From: Streptomyces mirabilis
GTDB lineage: Bacteria; Actinomycetota; Actinomycetes; Streptomycetales; Streptomycetaceae
NCBI RefSeq assembly: GCF_039503195.1
Contig: NZ_JBCJKP010000001.1
Coordinates: 4,092,001 to 4,156,000, forward strand
DNA length: 64,000 nucleotides
Direction of reading: 5' to 3'
Position numbers and translations under genes: made by a program
Part shown: piece after piece, positions 1 through 7,680 of the stretch
Layout of the letters: every line of letters begins with the position of its first letter
Position numbering within the stretch: the first letter of the stretch is position 1
Notes under the pieces: model-generated
What the model was told of the DNA's origin: nothing
The model's input: the letters and a program-made list of their open reading frames with translations, nothing else
The model's database searches: none

Positions 1-176
1 CTCCCTTCATGCATGTGCAGTTGTGCTGCGTGGTACCGGCCGTGCGGTTGGTCCGGTGACCGGTATGTACCCTTCACAAGGGCACAAACCACCTCTACGC
101 GCGAGTAGATTCACGCCGGTTCAGGCACCCGCCAAAGGGAGTTGACGGTAGGTCAGGGAGCACGTCGGAGGATGCG

Positions 177-704
177 TCAGGGGATGACGATCACCGGGCG
201 CTGCGCACGCTTCGCGAGCCGTCCGGCCACCGAGCCGAAGATGCGTCCGACGATGCCGTGCGTGGAGCCGACGACGATCGCGTCCGCCTCGTACTCCCGT
301 CCGACCTCTTCGAGTTCGTGACAGATGTCACCGCCGCGCTCGACGAGGATCCAGGGCACCTCGGCCAGATATTCGGCACACGCGAGTTCGAGGCCGAGCA
401 CCTCGGTGCGGTGGTCGGGCACGTCGACGAAGACCGGTGGTTCACAGCCCGCCCACACTGTGGTGGGCAGCCGGTTCGCGACGTGCACGATGATCAGGCC
501 CGAGCCGGAGCGGTGGGCCATGCCGATCGCGTAGGCGAGGGCGCGCTCGCTGGACGTCGAGCCGTCGAAACCGACGACGACGCCGTGCTTGAAGGCAGGA
601 TCGCAGGACTGGCGGGGTTCTTCCGCCGCCAGGGGCTCGGCCGCCGTGGGATCGGCGAGCGGGCGCTTGCGGTCCGCGGGATCGAAGAATTCGTGACCGG
701 CCAT
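177..704 (-). CDS. Universal stress protein (UspA family)
   Basis: 175-residue protein with one Usp domain. The domain opens with a VVVGFDGS strand-loop near residue 42, where the nucleotide-binding region begins. It ends with the typical ATP-binding loop pattern G-S-x-H-G...G-S-V-A, followed by a terminal PVIVIP strand. Usp proteins are cytoplasmic, often dimeric, and help cells survive stress and stasis. The ATG at 704 was chosen because the coding-like sequence begins there; the open frame continues upstream but has arginine-rich, non-protein composition. The roughly 40 residues before the domain are charged and probably disordered. No operon partner is visible on this strand within the window. 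Confidence 0.9.
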   Translation of the reverse strand: MAGHEFFDPADRKRPLADPTAAEPLAAEEPRQSCDPAFKHGVVVGFDGSTSSERALAYAIGMAHRSGSGLIIVHVANRLPTTVWAGCEPPVFVDVPDHRTEVLGLELACAEYLAEVPWILVERGGDICHELEEVGREYEADAIVVGSTHGIVGRIFGSVAGRLAKRAQRPVIVIP

Positions 705-1028
705 GGGTATCTCGGCGTTTAGATCCTCGTGGTGGGGACGACGACGTGCGGCAGAGCTGTGTCCGGGAATCATCTTCCCAACCCCATACCCCCAAGGGTA
801 CGGCGGCACGCCTCCTCTGCCCAGATCTCGCGCGCGCTGCGCGGCGTTCCCCGGAGCATGCATGAGAGGCGCCCGCAACGCAATGGTTGCTGCCCCGTAC
901 AGGCGGTTTGCACAGGGTTCACCCAGGCTCGAGGCCTTTCGTAGGTGACCGGCGGGTCGAACACGCGTTGAACCGATGAGCCACCGCCATGGAGAGCACT
1001 GGAGTACCAGGGAACCAGGGAGCAGACC
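705..1028. other. Intergenic region, divergent promoters expected
   Basis: These 324 bases separate two divergent genes (stress protein leftwards, membrane protein rightwards), so promoters for both should lie here. I see a short inverted element around 785-805 (CATACCCCCAAGGGTACGG) but no recognisable operator or RNA gene. No coding potential is convincing in either strand. Confidence 0.4.
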
Positions 1029-2153
1029 GTGCCAGGACCAGAGACCGCGTCCCACCCCTCCTCCCCGGCTCCCGCCGCGTCCCACCCCTCCTCCCCGGCT
1101 CCCGCCGCGTCCCACCCCTCCTCCCCGGCTCCCGCCGCGTCCCCCGGGCCGGACACGGCGAGCGAGGTGGTGCGGTGGGCGGCCTTCAGCTGCGTCCTGG
1201 TCCCCGTCGTCCTCGTCGGGTTCGGCACCTCCATCGCCGGCGCGGCCGGTACGGCGCTGGGCCTGGCGGCCGTGACCAGTGCCTGCCTGGTCCTGCTGCG
1301 CCAGTCCGAGCGCGTCGCGGCCCGTCTCCGTGCGGATGAGCCGGCCCCGCCGCGGGCCCGGCACAGCAGGACCGCCCTCCACGGCGGCGCCCCGCACCAC
1401 CACCACGGCCGCCCCAGGCATGGCCGCCGAGGTCGCACCGAGGCGCCCCGCGGGGGCGGAGCCCCCGGCACCCGGGATCGCGACGAGGGGCGCCACGGGA
1501 GTCGCGGGAGCCACCGAGGAACGGGCGGTGCGGAGAGGGGAGGCGGTTCGCGGGACGGCGGTGGCGGGGCCCACGGCGTGACGGCCCAGGCCGAGGGGAC
1601 CACCCCGGGCGCACGGAGCCCCGACGCCGGGGCCCGGAGCGACCGGAACCGCGCCGCGCGGGACCGGAACGCGGAGGGCCGGAACGGACAGGACCGGGAC
1701 ACACGGAGTCCGGACGGCCGGGACCGGGACACACGAGACCCGGACACACGGAACCCGGACGGACGCGATCCCGGCGTTCAGGCCCACGACACGGCGAACC
1801 CGACCGCACGGGACCGGACCCCGGGAAACCTGGCCGAACGAGACGGGCACCCGGAGAACCTGATCACCTGGGACCGTGCCCCGCAGAACCTGATCACGTG
1901 GGACCCGGGCGACGGGAACCGGGACACACAGGATCCGGACACCCGCGCCCAGGACGCCGGGGGCCGGGACACGCGCGACCAGGAGGGACAGCGGGACGCC
2001 CCGCGCGGCGACGTCCTGCCCGAGCACCCCGCACGACACCGTGGCACACAGGATGTGGCCGACTCGCACATCATGAACGGCTTGCAGGGCAGCAGTGGCT
2101 CGGGGGCGCACAGGGGCGGGCGTCACGGCGGAGAAAAGAAGCCGGTTGACTGA
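1029..2153 (+). CDS. Membrane protein with very large low-complexity D/R/T/P-rich insert
   Basis: A GTG start at 1029 is preceded by GGGAG. The predicted 374-residue protein opens with three identical ten-residue Ser/Pro/Ala repeats. Two hydrophobic segments follow at about residues 50-90, then a basic stretch. From about residue 190 there is a long tract of D-R-D-T-R-D-P-D-like units, and the end is a short Gly/His/Arg tail (GAHRGGRHGG). From memory, Streptomyces genes at this position upstream of adpA encode about 100 residues with the same membrane part and the same tail, which suggests that the middle is a strain-specific expansion. Function unknown. The frame stays open through the whole repeat, which supports translation, but biased base composition alone can also keep frames open. 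Confidence 0.55.
   Translation: MPGPETASHPSSPAPAASHPSSPAPAASHPSSPAPAASPGPDTASEVVRWAAFSCVLVPVVLVGFGTSIAGAAGTALGLAAVTSACLVLLRQSERVAARLRADEPAPPRARHSRTALHGGAPHHHHGRPRHGRRGRTEAPRGGGAPGTRDRDEGRHGSRGSHRGTGGAERGGGSRDGGGGAHGVTAQAEGTTPGARSPDAGARSDRNRAARDRNAEGRNGQDRDTRSPDGRDRDTRDPDTRNPDGRDPGVQAHDTANPTARDRTPGNLAERDGHPENLITWDRAPQNLITWDPGDGNRDTQDPDTRAQDAGGRDTRDQEGQRDAPRGDVLPEHPARHRGTQDVADSHIMNGLQGSSGSGAHRGGRHGGEKKPVD
1051..1140 (+). repeat. Three perfect 30-bp tandem repeats in the N-terminus of the membrane protein
   Basis: The unit beginning cccacccctcctccccggct occurs three times back to back (1051-1080, 1081-1110, 1111-1140) without mismatch. It is in frame and encodes the repeated Ser/His/Pro/Ala decapeptide. 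Perfect identity suggests recent expansion by slippage or unequal exchange. Confidence 0.95.
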
Positions 2154-2531
2154 CCGGTTTGCGCGCACGCCCCCGCTTCTTTTCAGCCAACTTCGGTCAC
2201 CCGCGCATCCCTTGCTCGAACGACCCCCCAACCCGCGTTCCACCTGCACCGAAAGCCCCCTGGAGGGCGCGCGCACCCTATGGGGATTGGCCACTGACAC
2301 GAGGCGCACTTCCCTGCAAGGCCCACGAGTGCAACGCTTCGTGATCGAATGCTTCACGCCAAGTTGCCATGTCGACATTCTGCCGACTGCCGAACTGGTC
2401 ACCTTGGCGCCACGGGACACAGTAGATTCGATCTTGACTGTCTTACGGCGGGGGACTCGTGCAGGACCGAGGGGAAACGTGCAGGAGCGACACAACCGAG
2501 GAGCCGCGACCACCGAGGGGGGCTTAGCAGT
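2154..2531 (+). promoter_or_regulatory. adpA upstream control region
   Basis: This 378-base non-coding stretch precedes adpA. In Streptomyces this region carries the adpA promoter(s) and binding sites for several regulators. A TAGATT hexamer at 2423-2428 could be a -10 element, but I cannot place a convincing -35 at the right distance. The RBS region just before the ATG is GGGGGGCTTAGCAGT. No ORF in this interval looks real. Confidence 0.45.
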
Positions 2532-3761
2532 ATGAGCCACGACTCCACTGCCGCGCCGGAAGCCGCGGCCCGGAAACTTTCCGGGCGACGCCGCAAGGAG
2601 ATCGTCGCGGTGCTGCTGTTCAGCGGCGGCCCCATCTTCGAGAGTTCCATACCGCTGTCGGTGTTCGGGATTGACCGCCAGGACGCCGGCGTGCCGCGCT
2701 ACCGACTTCTGGTGTGCGGCGGCGAAGAAGGCCCGCTGCGGACCACAGGGGGCCTGGAACTCACAGCGCCGCATGGCCTGGAGGCGATCTCGCGGGCGGG
2801 CACCGTCGTGGTGCCGGCCTGGCGTTCGATCACCTCGCCGCCACCGGAGGAGGCGCTCGACGCGCTGCGCCGGGCGCACGAGGAGGGAGCCCGCATAGTC
2901 GGACTGTGCACCGGCGCCTTCGTGCTGGCCGCCGCCGGACTGCTGGACGGCCGACCGGCGACGACCCACTGGATGTACGCACCGACGCTGGCCAAGCGCT
3001 ACCCGTCGGTCCACGTCGACCCGCGAGAACTCTTCGTGGACGACGGCGACGTCCTGACCTCCGCGGGTACGGCGGCCGGAATCGATCTCTGTCTCCACAT
3101 CGTGCGGACGGACCACGGCAACGAGGCGGCCGGCGCGCTGGCCCGCCGACTTGTCGTGCCCCCGCGCCGGAGTGGCGGTCAGGAGCGCTATCTCGATCGA
3201 TCTTTACCAGAGGAGATCGGCGCCGACCCCCTCGCGGAGGTCGTCGCCTGGGCGCTGGAGCACCTCCACGAGCAGTTCGACGTCGAGACGCTGGCGGCAC
3301 GCGCCTACATGAGCCGCCGCACCTTCGACCGCCGGTTCCGCTCGCTCACGGGGAGCGCTCCCCTGCAGTGGCTGATCACTCAGCGCGTACTGCAGGCGCA
3401 GCGGCTGCTGGAGACCTCCGACTACTCGGTCGACGAGGTCGCCGGACGCTGCGGCTTCCGTTCGCCGGTCGCGCTGCGGGGTCACTTCCGGCGCCAGCTC
3501 GGCTCGTCCCCGGCCGCGTACCGGGCGGCGTACCGCGCGCGCAGACCGCAGTCGGAACGGCCGTCGGACGTGGACGGCTCCGCAGGCCAGGCCGGGCCGT
3601 CGCCCGTCCTGAACCAGGAGAGTCCGGTGCCGCTGCAGACCCGCCGCACGGCGGCCGCCACCGCCCTGGGCCCGTCGACGTCCCTGTCGACGGAGCCGGG
3701 CAAGACGGGCACCGAGCTGTACGCGGCCGGGCGCCTGCCGGGGCAGCGCAGCGCGCCCTGA
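2532..3761 (+). CDS. adpA: AdpA, central developmental regulator (DJ-1/GATase-like + AraC HTH)
   Basis: 409 residues. Residues about 25-200 form the DJ-1/PfpI (GATase1-like) dimerisation domain, with a nucleophile-elbow-like GLCTGAF around residue 127. Residues about 235-335 form the AraC/XylS DNA-binding domain with two helix-turn-helix motifs (SRRTFDRRFR and VAGRCGFRSPVALRGHFRRQ). The two are joined by a linker containing Leu encoded by TTA at 3204-3206. That rare codon makes translation depend on the bldA tRNA, the classic AdpA position. AdpA activates aerial mycelium formation and secondary metabolism in streptomycetes. The ATG at 2532 gives a length close to known AdpA proteins (about 400). 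A strong terminator follows, then orn. Confidence 0.97.
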   Translation: MSHDSTAAPEAAARKLSGRRRKEIVAVLLFSGGPIFESSIPLSVFGIDRQDAGVPRYRLLVCGGEEGPLRTTGGLELTAPHGLEAISRAGTVVVPAWRSITSPPPEEALDALRRAHEEGARIVGLCTGAFVLAAAGLLDGRPATTHWMYAPTLAKRYPSVHVDPRELFVDDGDVLTSAGTAAGIDLCLHIVRTDHGNEAAGALARRLVVPPRRSGGQERYLDRSLPEEIGADPLAEVVAWALEHLHEQFDVETLAARAYMSRRTFDRRFRSLTGSAPLQWLITQRVLQAQRLLETSDYSVDEVAGRCGFRSPVALRGHFRRQLGSSPAAYRAAYRARRPQSERPSDVDGSAGQAGPSPVLNQESPVPLQTRRTAAATALGPSTSLSTEPGKTGTELYAAGRLPGQRSAP

Positions 3762-3774
3762 GGCGATGACGCGA

Positions 3775-3821
3775 GACGGGGGCGGCCCGGGACCCGGCGA
3801 GGGTTCCGGGCCGCCCCCGTC
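3775..3821 (+). terminator. Strong hairpin terminator after adpA
   Basis: The arms GACGGGGGCGGCCCGG and CCGGGCCGCCCCCGTC pair almost perfectly around a short loop, 13 bases after the adpA stop codon. There is no T-run, as is usual in actinobacteria. Confidence 0.85.
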
Positions 3822-3892
3822 CCAGGCCACCACGCAGGTCACCGCCGTCCCGGATCTGCCCGTGCGCCGGAGCGCGCCGTAGGGTTAGGGCC

Positions 3893-4495
3893 ATGAACGA
3901 TCGCATGGTGTGGATCGACTGCGAGATGACCGGGCTCTCGCTGTCGGAGGACGCACTCATCGAGGTGGCCGCACTGGTCACCGACTCGGAACTGAACGTG
4001 CTCGGCGAAGGGGTGGACATCGTGATCCGCCCGCCGGAGCGGGCCCTGGAGACGATGCCGGACGTGGTGCGCCAGATGCACACGGCCTCCGGCCTCCTCG
4101 ACGAACTGGCCGAGGGCACGACCCTGGCCGACGCCGAGGCACAGGTCCTCGCCTACGTACGTGAGCACGTCAAGGAGCCGGGGAAGGCCCCGCTGTGCGG
4201 AAACTCGGTCGGCACGGACCGGGGTTTCCTGTCGCGCGACATGCCGGCCCTCGAGGACTACCTCCACTACCGCATCGTGGACGTCTCCTCGGTGAAGGAG
4301 CTGGCCCGCCGCTGGTACCCCCGGGCCTACTTCAACAGCCCGGAGAAGAACGGCAACCACCGCGCCCTCGCCGACATCCGCGAGTCCATCGCGGAGCTCC
4401 GCTACTACCGCGAGGCGATCTTCGTCCCGCAGCCCGGCCCCGACTCGGACACCGCCCGCACCATCGCGGCGAAGCACGTGCTGCCCACCGAATGA
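3893..4495 (+). CDS. orn: Oligoribonuclease (DEDD 3'-5' exoribonuclease)
   Basis: 200 residues, the usual family length. The first Exo motif is WIDCEMTGL near residue 8 (catalytic Asp and Glu). The later conserved Asp is in [15 protein letters not shown], and the H-x4-D of the fifth motif is in [10 protein letters not shown]. The enzyme degrades two- to five-base RNA fragments at the end of mRNA decay. In c-di-GMP-signalling bacteria it also clears pGpG, which fits the presence of a c-di-GMP enzyme gene (cdgA) 27 kb away. The ATG at 3893 follows TAGGGTTAGGGCC. The adpA-orn-tRNA-His order is one I recall from other streptomycetes. Confidence 0.97.
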   Translation: MNDRMVWIDCEMTGLSLSEDALIEVAALVTDSELNVLGEGVDIVIRPPERALETMPDVVRQMHTASGLLDELAEGTTLADAEAQVLAYVREHVKEPGKAPLCGNSVGTDRGFLSRDMPALEDYLHYRIVDVSSVKELARRWYPRAYFNSPEKNGNHRALADIRESIAELRYYREAIFVPQPGPDSDTARTIAAKHVLPTE

Positions 4496-4501
4496 CGCAT
4501 G

Positions 4502-4525
4502 TCCGGGGCCCCGAGGGACCCCGGA
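4502..4525 (+). terminator. Short hairpin after orn
   Basis: TCCGGGG and CCCCGGA form a perfect seven-base-pair stem just after the orn stop codon. It is followed by AAAG but no T-run, so its strength is uncertain. Confidence 0.45.
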
Positions 4526-4600
4526 GAAAGCCTGGCGCGAGCACCCCTTCGGACCCTGTACACTTTTTCTCGGCCGGTCAGGGAAACCAAGACCGGTCGT

Positions 4601-4674
4601 GGTGGGTGTAGCTCAGCTGGTAGAGCACCTGGTTGTGGTCCAGGATGTCGCGGGTTCAAGTCCCGTCACTCACC
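4601..4674 (+). tRNA. tRNA-His (anticodon GTG)
   Basis: A full cloverleaf can be folded. The acceptor GTGGGTG (4602-4608) pairs with CACTCAC (4667-4673), the D-stem is GCTC/GAGC, and the anticodon stem is CCTGG/CCAGG around TTGTGGT with anticodon GTG at 4635-4637. The T-arm contains GGGTTCAAGTCCC. The base at 4601 is G and position 73 is C, which gives the extra G-1:C73 pair characteristic of histidine tRNA. CCA is not encoded. Confidence 0.97.
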
Positions 4675-4680
4675 CTGATC

Positions 4681-4720
4681 GACGGAGGCCCGATCCGCGC
4701 AAGCGGACCGGGCCTCCGTC
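4681..4720 (+). terminator. Perfect hairpin terminator after tRNA-His
   Basis: GACGGAGGCCCG-TCCGC and GCGGA-CGGGCCTCCGTC pair with only one internal mismatch around a GCAA loop, directly after the tRNA. Confidence 0.9.
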
Positions 4721-4810
4721 GTGTGGTCGGGTCGTACGGTCGGTCGGGTCATACCGTCGAGCCGTGCGGGCGGGTCCGTGCGCGTCCGGCGCGCCCTCTA
4801 GGCTCACCCA

Positions 4811-5326
4811 ATGCCCCCACCCCACCTGCCCGCCCACATCCTGCGCACCGCCCGTCTCGATCTCCTTCCCCTTCGTGTCGAACACGCCGGGGAAATGGCC
4901 GAGGTGCTGTCCGACGCGGCACTGCACACGTTCATCAGCGGCACACCCGCCACTCCCGAGGCCTTGCGTTCACGCTATGAACGCCTTGTAGCGGGCTCCC
5001 CCGACCCGGCCGTCGTCTGGTGCAACTGGGTGCTGCGGCTGCGCGAGGAGGGATGTCTCGTCGGTACGGTCCAGGCGACGGTCACCGGGGAGGTCGCGGA
5101 GATCGCCTGGGTGGTGGGCACGCCCTGGCAGGGTCGGGGGTTCGCCGGGGAGGCGGCCCGGGGGCTGGTCGGCCGGTTGGGCGAGGAGCCCGGCGTCCGT
5201 ACGGTCGTCGCGCACGTCCACCCCGATCACCGGGCCTCCGCAGCCGTCGCCACGGCCGCCGGGCTGGCCCCGACCGACCGGTACCAGGACGGTGAAGTCC
5301 GGTGGGAGCTGCCGCTGCGGCGGTGA
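4811..5326 (+). CDS. GNAT-family N-acetyltransferase
   Basis: 171 residues with the GNAT layout of the RimJ/RimL type. The N-terminal strand reads LRTARLDLLPL, the acetyl-CoA pyrophosphate-binding loop is WQGRGFAGEA near residue 112, and a later strand carries VVAHVHPDHRAS. These enzymes acetylate amines on small molecules or protein N-termini; the substrate here cannot be told. It ends two bases before the convergent kinase-like gene. The ATG at 4811 lacks a strong ribosome-binding site. Confidence 0.88.
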   Translation: MPPPHLPAHILRTARLDLLPLRVEHAGEMAEVLSDAALHTFISGTPATPEALRSRYERLVAGSPDPAVVWCNWVLRLREEGCLVGTVQATVTGEVAEIAWVVGTPWQGRGFAGEAARGLVGRLGEEPGVRTVVAHVHPDHRASAAVATAAGLAPTDRYQDGEVRWELPLRR

Positions 5327-5328
5327 CC

Positions 5329-6159
5329 TCAGCCTCCGTGCGGGCGATTGGCGGCCCGCCACGCGTCGGCGAACCGGTGGACGTCCTCGAAGCGTTCCTC
5401 GGGGTCGGACCGGGTCGCCCGGACGATCACCGCCTGCTGGGCCGGGGTGCCCCGCCAGGCGCGTTCCTCGTCGCCCGCGTCCAGCAGGAGCCGGGCGGTG
5501 CGGCCCAGGGTGAAGACCGTCGTACGGGTGTCGATCACGGCCCCGCACACGAACTCCTCGGGGGCCATGAACCGGCGCGAACCCGGCAGGCGTTCCTCAT
5601 CGACCACGAACGGGCCCGGCCGGTACTCGTCGAGGTCGACCAGGTGGACGACGTCGCCCCCGAAGTCGTAGAGCAGCGCGCCGTCGTAGAAGTCGACCGC
5701 GACATGCCCGGCGACCTCCACCGCGAGATGGGCGTCGAGGACGCGTTCGAAGGCGGCGAGGACGCGGGAGATCGGCAGGGCGCGGAAGCGGGCCATGGGG
5801 CTGCCGGGGCCCGTACGGTCGCGCGGTCCGCCCACCATGGCCGGGTACAGCACCTCGCCCTCCCGCCAGGGCATCACCACCGCCGCGCCGTCGCTCCCCA
5901 CGGCGATGCGGTGGACCTGCGGGACGATCGCCCGGTGCCGTACGGCCCGGTGGAAGGCCCAGGCCCGTTCGAGCGAGTGCCGGCCGCGGTCGGTCACCGC
6001 CTCCTTGACGAACCAGCGCGCCCCGTCGAGCAGCCGGACGCCGTACGACACGCACCCCGAGTCCTGTTCCCGGAACGCTTGGAACACCTCCCCGACCCTG
6101 CCCAGGTAGGGCTCCATGGCGGGCACTTCATCGACTCCGAGCAAGGGGTGGAGGACCAT
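5329..6159 (-). CDS. Protein-kinase-like protein in the cellobiose locus
   Basis: 276 residues with a kinase-fold layout. A lysine that may bind ATP is in ARWFVKEAV near residue 50. A degenerate catalytic loop reads HVAVDFYDG around residue 170, and VHLVDLDEY occupies the position of the DFG metal-binding motif. A substrate-loop-like RFMAPEEF follows. The glycine-rich loop is not obvious, so activity is uncertain; it could be an atypical Ser/Thr kinase or an aminoglycoside-phosphotransferase relative. It starts 36 bases after the cebR stop codon on the same strand, so the two are probably co-transcribed. Confidence 0.75.
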   Translation of the reverse strand: MVLHPLLGVDEVPAMEPYLGRVGEVFQAFREQDSGCVSYGVRLLDGARWFVKEAVTDRGRHSLERAWAFHRAVRHRAIVPQVHRIAVGSDGAAVVMPWREGEVLYPAMVGGPRDRTGPGSPMARFRALPISRVLAAFERVLDAHLAVEVAGHVAVDFYDGALLYDFGGDVVHLVDLDEYRPGPFVVDEERLPGSRRFMAPEEFVCGAVIDTRTTVFTLGRTARLLLDAGDEERAWRGTPAQQAVIVRATRSDPEERFEDVHRFADAWRAANRPHGG

Positions 6160-6195
6160 ACCGATCAGATTGCCCTATCGAAGCCTTTCAGCGCG

Positions 6196-7251
6196 TCAGG
6201 ACGAGGCCCGTACCACCAGTTCGGACGGCAGCACGACCTGCCGCTTCTCCAGACCGCGCGAGACCGCGGGGCGCCGGTCGGCGATCTCCCCCAGCAGCAG
6301 ATCGATCATGGCGCGGCCCATCTCCTCGATCGGCTGGCGCACGCTCGTCAGGGGCGGGTCCATGTGGCGGGCGATGGCGGAGTCGTCGTAGCCGACGAGG
6401 GCGACGTCGTCAGGTATGCGGCGGCCCAGCTCGCGCAGGACCTGGCGGGCACCCGCCGCCATCACGTCCGAGCCCGCGAACACGGCGTCCAGGTCCGGGC
6501 AGCGGGCCAGCAGCTCGGTCATCGCGCGCCGGCCGCCCTCCTCGGTGAAGTCGCCCGGAATGATCAGCCGGTCGTCCACCTCGCGTCCGGCCCCGCTCAG
6601 CCCCTCGCGGTAGCCGTCGACACGGCGCTGGGCACCGAAGACGTCGAGGCGGCCCGCCAGGTGGACGATCCTCTGGCGTCCCCGGGCGATCAGGTGCTCG
6701 ACGGCCATGCGGCCGCCGCCGTAGTTGTCGGAGTCCACGGACGGCAGGGTCTCGTCCGCCGAGCGGCGACCGCTGATCACGGCCGGGATCTCCAGCTGGG
6801 AGAGGAGGTCGGGCAGCGGGTCGTCGGCGTGGACGGAGACGAGGAGTACGCCGTCGACGCGGTGCGCGGCCAGGTACTGCGCGAGGCGCTGCCGCTCCCG
6901 GTCGCTGCCCGCGAAGATCAGCAGCAGCTGCATCTCGGTGTCGGAGAGCTCCGCGCCGACGCCCCGCAGCATGTCCGAGAAGTACGGTTCCGCGAAGAAG
7001 CGGGTCTCCGGCTCGGGGACGACGAGGGCGATCGCGTCGGTGCGGTTGGCGGCGAGGGCGCGTGCCGCCGTGTTCGGGACGTAGCCGAGTTCGGCGACCG
7101 CCGCCTCGACGGCCGCGCGGGTCGCGTCGCTGACCCTCGGGGAGCCGTTGATGACCCGGGACACCGTGCCGCGGCCCACGCCCGCGCGTGCCGCGACCTC
7201 TTCCAAGGTCGGCCGGCCGCCTCCCCGGCCCCGCGCTCCGTGGCTTGCCAT
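6196..7251 (-). CDS. cebR: CebR, LacI-family repressor of cello-oligosaccharide genes
   Basis: 351 residues. The N-terminal LacI helix-turn-helix reads TLEEVAARAGVGRGTVSRV at about residues 14-32, followed by the hinge. A periplasmic-binding-protein-like ligand domain follows, with FAGSDVMAAGA and the terminal VGYDDSAIA signature. CebR represses cebEFG and bglC by binding 14-bp palindromes of the TGGGAGCGCTCCCA type and is released by cellobiose or cellotriose. Both expected sites are present (7552 and 11073). It is divergent from cebE. The ATG at 7251 was preferred because the upstream frame is not coding-like. Confidence 0.95.
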   Translation of the reverse strand: MASHGARGRGGGRPTLEEVAARAGVGRGTVSRVINGSPRVSDATRAAVEAAVAELGYVPNTAARALAANRTDAIALVVPEPETRFFAEPYFSDMLRGVGAELSDTEMQLLLIFAGSDRERQRLAQYLAAHRVDGVLLVSVHADDPLPDLLSQLEIPAVISGRRSADETLPSVDSDNYGGGRMAVEHLIARGRQRIVHLAGRLDVFGAQRRVDGYREGLSGAGREVDDRLIIPGDFTEEGGRRAMTELLARCPDLDAVFAGSDVMAAGARQVLRELGRRIPDDVALVGYDDSAIARHMDPPLTSVRQPIEEMGRAMIDLLLGEIADRRPAVSRGLEKRQVVLPSELVVRASS

Positions 7252-7680
7252 GGTCCGCCTCCCGTCGACGTCGCGCGCTCCGCGACTGGCCTGGAATCTA
7301 ACAGTCCCGTTCCTCACCCGGACCTCGGCAACCCGTACGTGGACGAGGTTGCGCCCCTCCCGGCCAGGGACCGTCGACCGACCGTCCCGCCGGGGCCAAT
7401 ACCCCACTGACACGAGCCACTTCAACCGTCCGCGATGCCGCGCCCGCCCGTCCCCCGGAGTTAGCTAACAGGCCGATAACTGAACGCATCTCTCCGCGTC
7501 GGCTCCCTTGACACCCCCGCGCGAACCGACGACTCTTCAACACATCACCTGTGGGAGCGCTCCCACGGTACCTGACACATACACATCCCGCACGTTCCCC
7601 GCCCGAGCCGCAGCGAGAAAAAACGGGCCCAACAGTGCAGTTGGCCGGGGGGTCGGCACGTCAGGCAACAGGAGGACGCA
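7252..7680 (+). promoter_or_regulatory. cebR-cebE divergent control region
   Basis: This 429-base non-coding region lies between the divergent cebR and cebE. It contains the CebR box at 7552-7565. A TTGACA hexamer at 7508-7513 is a candidate -35 for cebE, with a poor -10 about 17 bases later, which would place the operator at or just after the start of transcription. An AGGAGG Shine-Dalgarno sequence lies just before the cebE ATG. Confidence 0.6.
7552..7565. promoter_or_regulatory. CebR operator upstream of cebE
   Basis: TGGGAGCGCTCCCA is a perfect 14-bp palindrome identical to the known CebR box. Occupation by CebR would block transcription of cebEFG in the absence of cellobiose or cellotriose. 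Confidence 0.95.

Noticed and set aside
2396..2430. A defined adpA promoter (TTGGCG ... TAGATT)
   Set aside because: The hexamers are only 13 bases apart, too close for a normal sigma-factor promoter; only the region as a whole is annotated.
177..3116. 979-codon open frame on the minus strand
   Set aside because: Only its last 175 codons (stress protein) look like protein; the rest is Arg/Pro/Val-rich antisense shadow of the membrane-protein gene and adpA.
5302..7410. 702-codon plus-strand frame opposite the kinase-like gene and cebR
   Set aside because: Composition of a high-GC shadow; both minus-strand genes have clear family motifs.
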